In this document: positions 25,091-32,368 of the stretch, piece after piece | Layout of the letters: the number at the start of each line of letters is the position of its first letter | Position numbering within the stretch: the stretch's first letter is position 1 | Source: Sphaerotilus sulfidivorans | GTDB lineage: Bacteria > Pseudomonadota > Gammaproteobacteria > Burkholderiales > Burkholderiaceae_C | Reading direction: 5' to 3' | Length of the DNA stretch: 37,150 nucleotides | Assembly (NCBI RefSeq): GCF_013426975.1 | Contig: NZ_JACCPY010000037.1 | Span: 1-37,150, forward strand | Notes under the pieces: model-generated | What the model was told of the DNA's origin: nothing | Database searches by the model: none | The model's input: only the letters and a program-made list of their open reading frames with translations | Made by a program: the position numbers and the translations under genes

Positions 25091-26779
25091 TCAGCCTTTC
25101 ACGGCATACCGGATCATCATGCCGGCCTCTTCGTGCTCCAGGTTGTGGCAATGGAACACGTAGTCCTGGTCGCCCGCGAACGGATGTGAGAAGTCGAGCG
25201 CGATGCGCACCGATTCACCGGGCCAGACATGCACTGTGTCGAGCATCCCCCGGTCCTGCGCCAGCAGGCCCTTGGCACCCGCCAGGGCATGCACCTGGGC
25301 CGGGCTGCCGAGCCGTTCGAGCACCCTGAACTTGAACCCGTGCAGATGCATCGGGTGCGGCATGCTGCGGCGCGCGTTCTCGATCAGCCAGGTTTCGGCG
25401 GTGCCACGCCTGACCGTGACCGGCACCACTTTCGGATCGAAGGTCCAGCCGTTGATCGTCCAGTGGCCCTTGACGTCGAGCGCGAGCTTCATGCGGCGCG
25501 GCGCACCCTTGGGCGCCACGGCGGCAGGCAAGGCAGACAGCACGGCCGGGATCTTGCGGCTGTAGGCCGGTGACGCTTTGACATCGATGCGCAGCAAGGC
25601 GTGCGCGTCACCGTCCATCGCCATGTTGGCCTTCGATGCCGCCGGCATGGCCATTTTGCTGTGGTCCATGCCGGCCATGTCTGCCATGCCTTCCATCGCG
25701 CCAGCGTCGTGACCACCATGGCTGCCGGCACCTTCAGCATGCATCGGATCGAAGGCCAGCGAGGCGAGCGTGACTGCCTGGCCTTCGCTGACCTCGCGCA
25801 GATCGACGAGCACATCAAGCCGCTGTCCTGGTGAAATGAAACTCTCGTCGATGCGCTGTGGGGCGGCCAGCAGACCACCGTCGGTGCCGGCGAGAAAGAA
25901 GCCCAGCCGGCGCCCGCCCTGAAGGAAGGCGAGCCGGTAGGTGCGTGCATTCGAGCCGTTCAGGATGCGAAAGCGCACGATGCGGCGCCCGGCCTGAATG
26001 AACGGCCGCTCAGTCAGGTTGACGAGCAGGCGCTCGCCGACCCAGCCGGCTGCCAGATCAGTGGCGGTCGGGACGTACTGCAGCCGGCCTTGTGCGTCGA
26101 ACTGGCGGTCCTGCAGCACGAGCGGGATCTCGGTCTCGCCCAGTGCCAGATCCAGCTCACGCCGCAGTGCCGTTTCCTCGTCGTCATCAATGAACAGCAG
26201 GCTGGCCAGACCGTGGTACGCCTGCTTGGCAATGAAGCCATGGGCGTGCGGGTGGTACCAGTACATCGAGGCGCGATCGCGCAGTTGAAATGCGTAGTCC
26301 AGCGACTTGCCCGGCTCGACCACGGTCATGCCGTTGCCGTCGTTGCGTGCGTCGAGGCTCAGGCCGTGCCAGTGGATCACGGTGGGTTCGTCGAGGTCGT
26401 TGACCAGGCGCACGCGCATCTCGTCCCCACGGCGCGCCAGCAGCGCCGGGTTCAGGAACTGCTTGCCACCCGATTCGACGGCGTAGGCCAGGTACGGCGT
26501 GCGCTGGCCCGGCAACACCTCGATCTCCGTGCGGACCACGTGAACCTCGCGGAACTCGGACGCGGGCAGGACGCCATAGAGGCCACTCGTTCCTGGCAGG
26601 CGTAGCGGATTGCCAAAACCGGCGGCCGCTTTCTCCAGTGCCGACACGGCAGCCGCTGATTCTGCAGAGGCTGCCTGGGTGGTTTTGCGGACGGCAGAAA
26701 AGGCCATGCCGGGTGCAGCGCCTGCTGCGCCCAGCGCGCTCAGGCTGCCGATGAACTGTCTGCGAGAAAGGTCAAACAT
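25091..26779 (-). CDS. Multicopper oxidase, CueO-like, with Met-rich insert
   Basis: The protein has 562 residues. It has a twin-arginine-type signal ([16 protein letters not shown]), then three cupredoxin domains with the four copper motifs: HWHG (136-139), HPHAH (176-180), HPMHLHG (475-481) and [13 protein letters not shown] (543-555). A Met/His-rich stretch at 346-388 ([15 protein letters not shown] within it) corresponds to the Cu(I)-binding insert of CueO/CopA oxidases. The enzyme oxidises Cu(I) to the less toxic Cu(II) in the periplasm using oxygen. It lies between an ICMT-like gene and the copper ATPase in one leftward operon. A second, differently built oxidase lies at 33815. Confidence 0.93.
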   Translation of the reverse strand: MFDLSRRQFIGSLSALGAAGAAPGMAFSAVRKTTQAASAESAAAVSALEKAAAGFGNPLRLPGTSGLYGVLPASEFREVHVVRTEIEVLPGQRTPYLAYAVESGGKQFLNPALLARRGDEMRVRLVNDLDEPTVIHWHGLSLDARNDGNGMTVVEPGKSLDYAFQLRDRASMYWYHPHAHGFIAKQAYHGLASLLFIDDDEETALRRELDLALGETEIPLVLQDRQFDAQGRLQYVPTATDLAAGWVGERLLVNLTERPFIQAGRRIVRFRILNGSNARTYRLAFLQGGRRLGFFLAGTDGGLLAAPQRIDESFISPGQRLDVLVDLREVSEGQAVTLASLAFDPMHAEGAGSHGGHDAGAMEGMADMAGMDHSKMAMPAASKANMAMDGDAHALLRIDVKASPAYSRKIPAVLSALPAAVAPKGAPRRMKLALDVKGHWTINGWTFDPKVVPVTVRRGTAETWLIENARRSMPHPMHLHGFKFRVLERLGSPAQVHALAGAKGLLAQDRGMLDTVHVWPGESVRIALDFSHPFAGDQDYVFHCHNLEHEEAGMMIRYAVKG

Positions 26780-26794
26780 GCAATGTTCTCCTGA

Positions 26795-27451
26795 TCAAAT
26801 CGACACCGACCGGGAGGTCAGGCGGGGAATGAAGCGCGGCGTCTGCGCTGCGTAGTGCTCGAAAGCCGCGCCGAATCGGGTCTGCATCTCACGCTCCTCG
26901 GTCACGGCCAGCCGCCCGTACATCACCAGCAAGACCGGAAACATCAGCAAGGTCAGCAGCGTGGGCCACTGCAGCAGGAACCCCAGCAACACCAGCACGA
27001 AGGCGACGTACTGTGGATGCCGGATGCGCGCGTAGGGTCCTTGGGTTGCCAGTGCCTGTCGGCGCTGTGCGTGGTAAAGCACGTTCCAGGCATTCGACAG
27101 CAGCCAGAAGCCACTGCCGATGAAGGCAAAACTGAGCAGATGGAACACACCGAAATGCGGATCACCGCCCAGCCCGCTGTCGCCCAGCAGCGTGGACCAG
27201 AGGTGGCCTGCGTTGTGCGACAGGAGGTCGAGGCCCGGATAACGTGTCTGCAACCAGCCGGACAACAGATAGATCGTCAGCGGAAAGCCGTACATCTCGG
27301 CGAACAGCGCGACGATGAAGGCGGCGAAGGCGCCAAAGGTGCGCCAATCGCGTGTCGTCTGGGGCTTGAAGAAACTGAATGCGAACATCAGGAAGACACC
27401 CGAATTCAGGACAACCAGACTCCACAGGCCATAAGCCGAACTGCCATTCAT
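26795..27451 (-). CDS. Isoprenylcysteine carboxyl methyltransferase-like integral membrane protein
   Basis: Started at ATG 27451 (ribosome site GGGAG), the protein has 218 residues with five or six hydrophobic segments. The C-terminal part carries the ICMT/PEMT-type signature GPYARIRHPQYVAFVLVLLG (about 147-166), then TEEREMQTRFG-x3-EHYAAQTPRFIP. Members of this family bind S-adenosylmethionine and methylate small or lipid substrates, but bacterial copies in copper clusters have no proven substrate. The start overlaps the DUF2933 gene stop (27448-27451), and the oxidase gene follows after 15 bases, so it is part of the copper operon. The family call is good; a copper-linked function is inferred from position only. 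Confidence 0.85.
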   Translation of the reverse strand: MNGSSAYGLWSLVVLNSGVFLMFAFSFFKPQTTRDWRTFGAFAAFIVALFAEMYGFPLTIYLLSGWLQTRYPGLDLLSHNAGHLWSTLLGDSGLGGDPHFGVFHLLSFAFIGSGFWLLSNAWNVLYHAQRRQALATQGPYARIRHPQYVAFVLVLLGFLLQWPTLLTLLMFPVLLVMYGRLAVTEEREMQTRFGAAFEHYAAQTPRFIPRLTSRSVSI

Positions 27452-27729
27452 CGCGAATCTCCCGACGGATCTGATGTGGATCGACCAGCCGCTGGAGCGC
27501 GGTCGGCTGAAGGGCCGTGTCCATGACGGCCGTGGTGGTGCCTGCCATGCATGAACACATGCATCAGCGGACAGGCCAGCAGCACCAGCCAGGGCAAGGC
27601 ACCGAACAGATGGGCTCGGTGCTCGGTCAACAGGAACCAGCCGGCCACGGCCGCCAGTGCCAGCCACCCCAGGCCGAGGCGCGAGCGCCAGAACGGTGGC
27701 GGGGTATCGCGAAGGTCGAGATCATTCAT
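27448..27729 (-). CDS. DUF2933 domain-containing small membrane protein
   Basis: This 93-residue protein has two hydrophobic helices (about 20-34 and 43-58). It has the family signature FLLTEHRAHLFGALPWLVLLACPLMHVFMHG, followed by a His-rich run (GRHHHGRHGHG) and a polar tail. DUF2933 proteins occur widely in copper and silver resistance clusters, often next to ICMT-like genes as here. The TEHRAHLFG loop plus C-PLMH-x2-MHG may form a metal site, but this has not been shown to my knowledge. AGGAG precedes the ATG. The stop overlaps the ICMT-like start, so the two are probably co-expressed. Confidence 0.85.
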   Translation of the reverse strand: MNDLDLRDTPPPFWRSRLGLGWLALAAVAGWFLLTEHRAHLFGALPWLVLLACPLMHVFMHGRHHHGRHGHGPSADRAPAAGRSTSDPSGDSR

Positions 27730-27756
27730 GTTCGGCTCCTTCCGGACAACGGTGGC

Positions 27757-28200
27757 TTACTTGCTGTCTGCTTCAGCGGCTGGCATGCGCTGCATCATCA
27801 TTTCCATCATGGTCTGCATCATGGCCATGCGGTCTTCCATGCTCTGCCGGTGCTTGGCCATGTCGGCTGGCATGGCGCCTTTGCCGGTTCCTGCCATGCC
27901 GCCCATGCCAGCCATGCCGGACATGTCCTTCATCGACTGCATGCCCTCCTGCATGGCCTTCATGTGATCGGCCATGAGGGCCTGGCGCTCTGCCGGGGTC
28001 TTCGCGCTGGCCATCTTGTCGCGCATCTCGCGCATGGCCTTCACGCGGTCGCCTGCAGCCGGCTTAGGCGCGGAGGCGGCCGCCGCCGGGTGATGCGCGG
28101 CATGTTCGTCCGCCTTTGGGGGCGTGGCAGCCGCTGCGCCCAGAGAGGCGGCAAGGATGGAAGCGACAGACACAAACGCAAGTTTTTGCACGACGGACAT
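27757..28200 (-). CDS. Exported Met-rich, His-containing copper-cluster protein
   Basis: Started at MSVVQKLAF (ribosome site AGGAG) the protein has 147 residues. It has a signal peptide ending ASLGAAAA, a short His patch (DEHAAHH), then a charged helical region rich in methionine: KAMREMRDKMASAK, MQEGMQSMKDMSGMAGMGG, and the last stretch DRMAMMQTMMEMMMQRM. Methionine clusters of this kind bind Cu(I) or Ag(I) in the periplasm in several copper-resistance proteins. I do not recognise a named family. It is the second gene of the leftward copper operon, 27 bases ahead of DUF2933. A copper-sponge or chaperone role is inferred. Confidence 0.8.
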   Translation of the reverse strand: MSVVQKLAFVSVASILAASLGAAAATPPKADEHAAHHPAAAASAPKPAAGDRVKAMREMRDKMASAKTPAERQALMADHMKAMQEGMQSMKDMSGMAGMGGMAGTGKGAMPADMAKHRQSMEDRMAMMQTMMEMMMQRMPAAEADSK

Positions 28201-28359
28201 GGTGATCTCCTGATCAAGGGTGACGCTCGTGAATGAGCAAGGAAAACGGGGGAGGGGGTGGAAAGGCCAAGCTGCGGCGGGGGCCAACAGAAGGCAGAAG
28301 ACGCGCAAGCGACCAGTCACGGGAGTGCATCCCGCAGACTGGCCGCTTGGCTGGAGGAA

Positions 28360-28764
28360 CTACAGAGTCAGACGCAGGAAACGGATGACCAGCGGTGGCC
28401 CATGGGGCATGGGGCGGTCAAAAAACTGCCGGATTCCAATGGCAATGACCGGAACGACTGGCTGCCATGCGGACAACACCAGGAGCAGCGGCACGCCAAG
28501 ATCCGGTGCAACCCCCTGGGTCTTCGACAATGCCGAAGACTCATCCGCACAGAACTTCAGGCAACTGGTCTTGGCATTGGCGTCGTTGTGGCCGTGCTGG
28601 GCGACGGAGCTGTCACCTACTGCGACGACTCCATGCCCGTCGGAAACCCGTGGTGTGAGCACACAGGCGTTCAACACACCAACGGAAAGCGCAAACAGCC
28701 ACGCCACCAGCGTCACCCAGACAAGGCGGCGCAAGCGGTGGCGAGGGAGGAGCGTTGTGTACAT
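28360..28764 (-). CDS. Small anchored Cys-containing copper-cluster protein of unknown function
   Basis: This 134-residue protein has an N-terminal basic segment and anchor (LVWVTLVAWLFALSVGVLNAC), an aspartate/histidine linker, a C-x3-C pair in SCLKFCADESSALSK (about 68-72), a second hydrophobic stretch (VPLLLVLSAWQPVVPVIAIGI) and a basic end (PPLVIRFLRLTL). Proteins of this plan are found near copper operons in betaproteobacteria, without assigned function. It shares its overall plan with the protein at 15979-16386. It could be the first gene of the leftward copper operon, but a 159-base gap separates it from the Met-rich gene and its start lacks a clear ribosome site. Confidence 0.65.
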   Translation of the reverse strand: MYTTLLPRHRLRRLVWVTLVAWLFALSVGVLNACVLTPRVSDGHGVVAVGDSSVAQHGHNDANAKTSCLKFCADESSALSKTQGVAPDLGVPLLLVLSAWQPVVPVIAIGIRQFFDRPMPHGPPLVIRFLRLTL

Positions 28765-28974
28765 GGGGAAGCGGTTTGGACAGTCTCAGTCTATGCGCCG
28801 GGGCAATGGTCAATTTGTTCTAGATCAACTCGACCGCTGTGCAGTTCGAAGACTGAAAACTCTCGCACCATCTAGTGCTCTTTCACGCCTGACGCGGGGT
28901 GCTCGCACGTCTCTGCGGGAGGCTTGTATGTCGCTCAAAGGGTGTTTCAAGACGTGCCATCTAGTATTCGGACC

Positions 28975-28988
28975 TGACAAAAATGTCA
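28975..28988 (+). promoter_or_regulatory. CusR/CopR-type binding site before the CopK-like gene
   Basis: TGACA-aaaa-TGTCA is a perfect 5-bp inverted repeat with a 4-base spacer. This is the core spacing of the CusR box known from E. coli, and also of the longer site at 31946-31965. It lies 100 bases before the CopK-like gene and 210 bases before the divergent gene at 28764. Confidence 0.6.
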
Positions 28989-28998
28989 CCGTAATCAC

Positions 28999-29017
28999 AG
29001 TCTCCTGTCAGGAGACT
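28999..29017. repeat. Perfect 9-bp inverted repeat with 1-base centre
   Basis: AGTCTCCTG-T-CAGGAGACT reads the same on both strands apart from the central base. It lies 10 bases after the CusR-type site and about 70 bases before the CopK-like start. With a one-base loop it is more likely an operator than an RNA hairpin. Confidence 0.6.
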
Positions 29018-29088
29018 TGCTTCAGAATAACCCCTGTGTTGTTAAGCAACGTGTTTTTCAAGCAGTGTTTCTTGCTAAAGGAGTTGTC

Positions 29089-29373
29089 ATGAATATTCGA
29101 ATTGTTGTCGCTTTTGCTGCCGTTGTCCTGAGTGCAGTGGCTGTTCCATCGTTTGCATCTGACGCTGCTACAGCAGCAGCCGGAAAATTGATGCCGATGC
29201 GGGATGGCGGGACGATTTATGTATTCAAGGATGGGAAAATGGCAGTCGGAGACAAGTACGGCCGTGCAGTTTCCGTGGAAATCGGCAAGATGATTGAAAC
29301 GGCCGATGGCAGCAAAATAACCATGAGCAGCAATGAAGTGGCTCGCTTGGATGTATTGCTGATCAAGCACTGA
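29089..29373 (+). CDS. copK: CopK-like small periplasmic copper-binding protein
   Basis: Started at ATG 29089, with AAAGGAG 5 bases upstream, the protein has 94 residues. A signal peptide ends near PSFASDA. The mature part follows CopK of Cupriavidus: DGGTIYVFKDGKMAVGDKYGRA, then KMIETADGSKITM, SNEVARLDVLL and a terminal histidine. CopK binds Cu(I) through clustered methionines and can also take Cu(II). Compared with CopK as I remember it, the core fold residues are kept but several of the Cu(I) methionines are replaced (AVSV where CopK has SMNM). Metal affinity may therefore differ. A CusR-type box lies upstream, so copper induction through CusRS is likely. Confidence 0.8.
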   Translation: MNIRIVVAFAAVVLSAVAVPSFASDAATAAAGKLMPMRDGGTIYVFKDGKMAVGDKYGRAVSVEIGKMIETADGSKITMSSNEVARLDVLLIKH

Positions 29374-29454
29374 TACCTGTATTGATTCAGTGTTCCCTGG
29401 CTAGGGTTCGATCTTTCTCTAGCTATTTCGTTACCTTGCTCAATGGAGTCAATG

Positions 29455-29787
29455 ATGAACATCACGACCGGAAAATTCATGGCAGCAGCCATCATGGCAA
29501 TTTCAGTGGGGGCGTCTTCAGTCTATGCCAAGACACATGTTCAACCCAGTGCGGCCGACTTGGCGTTGGCACAAAAAGTGGAGTCGCAACTGAAAGACAG
29601 TGGCGTCCTGGAGAAGGGCCTGACCGAGGTTCGCGTCGAAGCCCAGAACGGCGACATTGTCCTGTCGGGCTGGCTGCAGCATGCGGATGACGACCGCAAA
29701 GTCATCGCCACAGCCAAGAATATCGAGGGTGTTGGTTCCGTGAAGGCGAATTTCAGAACCTGGTCGTCACGGCGCCATCCTTCCTGA
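29455..29787 (+). CDS. Exported BON-domain protein
   Basis: The preferred start is the ATG at 29455, 6 bases after GGAG, giving 110 residues; ATGs at 29443 and 29452 are alternatives. A signal peptide (MAAAIMAISVGASSVYA) is followed by one BON domain (about 38-97): alpha helix LAQKVESQLKDSG, strand EVRVEAQNGDIVLSGWL, helix RKVIATAKNIEGV, strand VKANF. BON domains bind phospholipid or envelope components and are often induced by envelope stress. The gene follows the copK-like gene after 81 bases on the same strand and converges on cusS, so a copper-stress envelope role is plausible but unproven. Confidence 0.85.
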   Translation: MNITTGKFMAAAIMAISVGASSVYAKTHVQPSAADLALAQKVESQLKDSGVLEKGLTEVRVEAQNGDIVLSGWLQHADDDRKVIATAKNIEGVGSVKANFRTWSSRRHPS

Positions 29788-29797
29788 CTCAGCCACT

Positions 29798-29822
29798 TGC
29801 CATCCTCAGGTCCGTGATGGCA
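29798..29822. terminator. Candidate hairpin between the convergent BON and cusS genes
   Basis: TGCCATC (29798-29804) and GATGGCA (29816-29822) form a perfect 7-bp stem with an 11-base loop. It overlaps the cusS stop. There is no T-run on either strand, so intrinsic termination is only a possibility. Confidence 0.35.
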
Positions 29823-31200
29823 CCTGTCTTGGGAAGAGCATGCGGAACACCGTGAGCCCGTTCTGGGACTGGGCATCGACTGCTCCCCCGTGGGCCTGCA
29901 CGATGGCGCGGGTGATGGGCAAGCCCAGGCCGGCGCCCTCGGATTCCGGGTGGGTCCGTGACGGATCGGCTCGGTAGAACCGATCAAAGAGACGCGGAAG
30001 TACGGCTGGATCGATGCGGTCACCCGAGTTTTCTACCGACACGAGCGTGCCCTCGACGGTCTCACCGACTTTGACCACCACCGTGCTTCGATGATGGGCG
30101 TGACGCAGGGCATTGGACAGCAGATTGCTGAGTGCCCTGCGGAACATCAGGCGATCTCCCAAGATGGCACCTTCGCCGTGCAAGCTCAGCGTGATGCCCT
30201 TTTCTTCCGCTACGGCTTCGTAAAATTCCAGCAAAGCCTGTGCATCCCGGGCAGCCGAAAACGGCTCCTTGTGAGGCAGGTCCACACCCCGTTCGGTCTT
30301 GGCCAGGAAAAGCATGTCCGAGACCATGCGGGCGAGACGCTGGAACTCCTCTGCGTTGGACTCCAGGATATCGCGATAGGTTTCGGCATCACGCTTGGCG
30401 GACAAGGCCACCTGTGTCTGCGTCAGGAGGTTGCTGATGGGGGTGCGGAGTTCATGTGCCAGATCGGAAGAGAACTCTGACAGTCGCCGGAAATCTTCCT
30501 GCAGGCGATCCAGCATCTGGTTGAGTTCCCGGGCAAGGTCGGCCATTTCGATGGGAACAGCGTCGATGGGCATGCGCTGGCTGAGTTGCTGGCCCGTGAC
30601 CACAGAAGCGCGGGCTTTCATTGCCCGCAAAGGCGTCAAACCTTGGTAGGCGGCAAACCAGCCCAGCAGGCCACTGACGCCGACGGCCAGTACCGCATAA
30701 AACACAAGGGTGTGTCGCAACTGGGTCATGAAATGCGTGTGGTGGATCGTGTCGATGGCGACCAGAACATCGAGTCTTTCGGACGAGGAATCGGCCAGAT
30801 TGGCCTGGAATCGCAGGCTGCGGAATTCACGGTCTTTGTCACGCCAGTCTTGAATGACTGGTTGAATACCAGCAGGGTTCACCTCTGACAACGACTCAGG
30901 CGGCTGAAATCCATTGGATCTGAAAATGGTGCCTCCTCGCCTGGATTCGACGAGGGCATACAGGCCATGGTGGTTGCCCAATGCCTCACCCAATCGCCAC
31001 CGGGCATCGTCGATGGAGTTGGCGGTGGTCAGGATCTCCTCGATCAGGTGCTGCTTGTCCTGAAGGGAGGATCGGTCCAGATCCACGAAATGCCGCTCCG
31101 TCAGGACCATGAACAACACCCCCAGGCCCAGCACGATGGCTGCCGCCGCCATCGTGAAGAAGAGGGTCAGTCGGCTCGTAAGCGAGAACGATCGAAACAC
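29806..31200 (-). CDS. cusS: Copper-sensing histidine kinase, CusS/CopS type
   Basis: This 464-residue sensor kinase has two membrane helices (about 12-34 and 163-184) that bound a periplasmic sensor loop. It has a HAMP domain (about 185-237), the H-box FSSDLAHELRTPISNLLT with phosphorylated H249, the N-box NLLSNALRHA near 365, and the ATP lid ESEGAGLGLPITRAIVQAHGG near 425. The HAMP-to-H-box segment LNQMLDRLQEDFRRLSEFSSD is typical of the heavy-metal sensor kinases CusS, CopS and PcoS. The gene starts directly after the cusR stop with no gap, so the two are one operon. It would phosphorylate CusR when periplasmic Cu(I)/Ag(I) rises. Confidence 0.94.
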   Translation of the reverse strand: MFRSFSLTSRLTLFFTMAAAAIVLGLGVLFMVLTERHFVDLDRSSLQDKQHLIEEILTTANSIDDARWRLGEALGNHHGLYALVESRRGGTIFRSNGFQPPESLSEVNPAGIQPVIQDWRDKDREFRSLRFQANLADSSSERLDVLVAIDTIHHTHFMTQLRHTLVFYAVLAVGVSGLLGWFAAYQGLTPLRAMKARASVVTGQQLSQRMPIDAVPIEMADLARELNQMLDRLQEDFRRLSEFSSDLAHELRTPISNLLTQTQVALSAKRDAETYRDILESNAEEFQRLARMVSDMLFLAKTERGVDLPHKEPFSAARDAQALLEFYEAVAEEKGITLSLHGEGAILGDRLMFRRALSNLLSNALRHAHHRSTVVVKVGETVEGTLVSVENSGDRIDPAVLPRLFDRFYRADPSRTHPESEGAGLGLPITRAIVQAHGGAVDAQSQNGLTVFRMLFPRQVPSRT

Positions 31201-31884
31201 TCAGGGGGTCTCCGGTATTTCCAGCACGTAGCCCATGCCGCGCACGGTCTGGATCAGCTTGCGATCCTGCCCCTCATCGATCTTGAGGCGCAGGCGGCGC
31301 ATCGCCACCTCAATGACGTTGGTGTCGCTGTCGAAGTTCATGTCCCAGACCTGTGACGCGATCAGAGAGCGGGGGAGCACCTCGCCTTGTCGCCGCATGA
31401 GCAACTCCAGCAGGCCGAATTCCTTGGCCGTCAGGTCGATGCGCCGGCCATTGCGCGAGACGCGGCGGCGCAGCAGGTCCAGCTCCAGATCCGCCACGCG
31501 CAATGTGGTGGGTTCAGTGCCGCTGCGCCCCCTGCGCAGAATGGTGCGCACCCGGGCCAGCAGTTCCGCAAAGGAGAAGGGTTTGACCAGGTAGTCGTCC
31601 GCGCCCAACTCCAGTCCTTTGACCCGGTCCTCGACTTGATCGCGGGCGGTCAGGAACAGCACGGGCATGTGCAACCCATGCTTGCGCAGGGACTGCAGCA
31701 CTTGCCAGCCGTCCATCCGGGGCAGCATCACGTCCAGGATCACCAGATCGTGCTCGCCCTGCAGCGCCAGGTGCAGTCCGTCCAGCCCGTCCTGCGCCAG
31801 GTCCATCACGAACCCGGCCTCTCGCAGTCCTTGGCGCAGATACTCGCCGGTCTTGGGTTCGTCCTCGACGATCAGGATCTTCAC
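31201..31884 (-). CDS. cusR: Copper-responsive OmpR-type response regulator, CusR/CopR type
   Basis: This 227-residue regulator has an N-terminal receiver domain with acidic pocket E7/D8 and phospho-acceptor D51 in [14 protein letters not shown]. The C-terminal part is an OmpR/PhoB winged helix (about 128-222) with the features [26 protein letters not shown] and [16 protein letters not shown]. It is the standard CusR/CopR/PcoR length and layout. A perfect inverted repeat of CusR-box type lies 62 bases upstream (31946-31965), in the gap shared with the divergent copper operon. It probably controls both directions there, and the copK-like gene. Confidence 0.94.
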   Translation of the reverse strand: MKILIVEDEPKTGEYLRQGLREAGFVMDLAQDGLDGLHLALQGEHDLVILDVMLPRMDGWQVLQSLRKHGLHMPVLFLTARDQVEDRVKGLELGADDYLVKPFSFAELLARVRTILRRGRSGTEPTTLRVADLELDLLRRRVSRNGRRIDLTAKEFGLLELLMRRQGEVLPRSLIASQVWDMNFDSDTNVIEVAMRRLRLKIDEGQDRKLIQTVRGMGYVLEIPETP

Positions 31885-31945
31885 GCACTCGCTCCGCTGT
31901 GTGGCATGGCGTGCAGTGTGCAGAGTTTCAGGGCGACTGACCTGC

Positions 31946-31965
31946 AGATGACAGGAATGTCATCT
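31946..31965. promoter_or_regulatory. CusR/CopR box between cusR and the divergent copper operon
   Basis: AGATGACA-ggaa-TGTCATCT is a perfect 8-bp inverted repeat with a 4-base centre. It matches the E. coli CusR box pattern ATGACA...TGTCAT in both sequence and spacing. It is 61 bases from the cusR start and 76 bases from the start at 32042, well placed to activate both. Confidence 0.85.
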
Positions 31966-32041
31966 TGCCGACAGCGTCCTGACGGCCACGGGTTTTCAGA
32001 ATCCCCCTCCAACAAGTGTCGAGATTAGCCCCGAGGAGCCC

Positions 32042-32368
32042 ATGCCCAACGCAAACCATCCTGTTGCTGTCAAAGACCTGCTGCCATGGGCGTTGGTCTT
32101 GCTGGCAGGCACGGCCGCAGCGCAGTCGCCTGCCGTACCTATCAAACCGGCCATGCCGACCAGGCTGCAGTACACCTCCACGCTGAGTGGTTACCAAGGC
32201 TATGCGGATGAACCCGTCCAGCCCTGGCGCGACGCCAACGACCGGGTGGGACGCATCGGGGGCTGGAAGGTATATGCCAAGGAAAAAGCCTCGGGTGTAG
32301 CGCCCGCCGCAGAGGCACCGGCCACGCCGATGCCCCACGGTGCCCACCACGGGGGTGGCAAGCCATGA
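32042..32368 (+). CDS. Small exported protein heading the second copper operon
   Basis: I cannot name a family. The 108-residue protein has a signal peptide (LLPWALVLLAGTAAAQS). A conserved-looking middle follows, YTSTLSGYQGYADEPVQPWRDANDRVGRIGGWKVYAKE (about 44-81, given here only by its ends and key residues Y51, W62, R63, N66, R72, W75, Y78). An Ala/Pro linker ends in a His/Gly tail (HGAHHGGGKP). Similar proteins stand just before TolC-like genes in betaproteobacterial copper clusters and are labelled hypothetical. The His tail may bind copper. The ribosome site GAGGAG precedes the ATG. The stop overlaps the start of the TolC gene (ATGA, 32365-32368). Confidence 0.8.
   Translation: MPNANHPVAVKDLLPWALVLLAGTAAAQSPAVPIKPAMPTRLQYTSTLSGYQGYADEPVQPWRDANDRVGRIGGWKVYAKEKASGVAPAAEAPATPMPHGAHHGGGKP

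Larger units (their letters stand above)
28765..29088. other. Intergenic region between divergent copper genes
   Basis: These 324 bases contain no convincing gene. They hold a CusR-type half-site pair (28975-28988), a perfect 19-base odd palindrome (28999-29017) and the ribosome site AAAGGAG for the CopK-like gene (about 29077-29083). A TTGACC on the minus strand (28813-28808) could serve the gene at 28764, but no good -10 box follows it. Confidence 0.6.

Noticed and set aside
28220-29092. A 290-codon plus-strand frame across the gap before the CopK-like gene.
   Set aside because: It runs antisense to the anchored Cys protein, has no domain pattern and crosses the regulatory sites.
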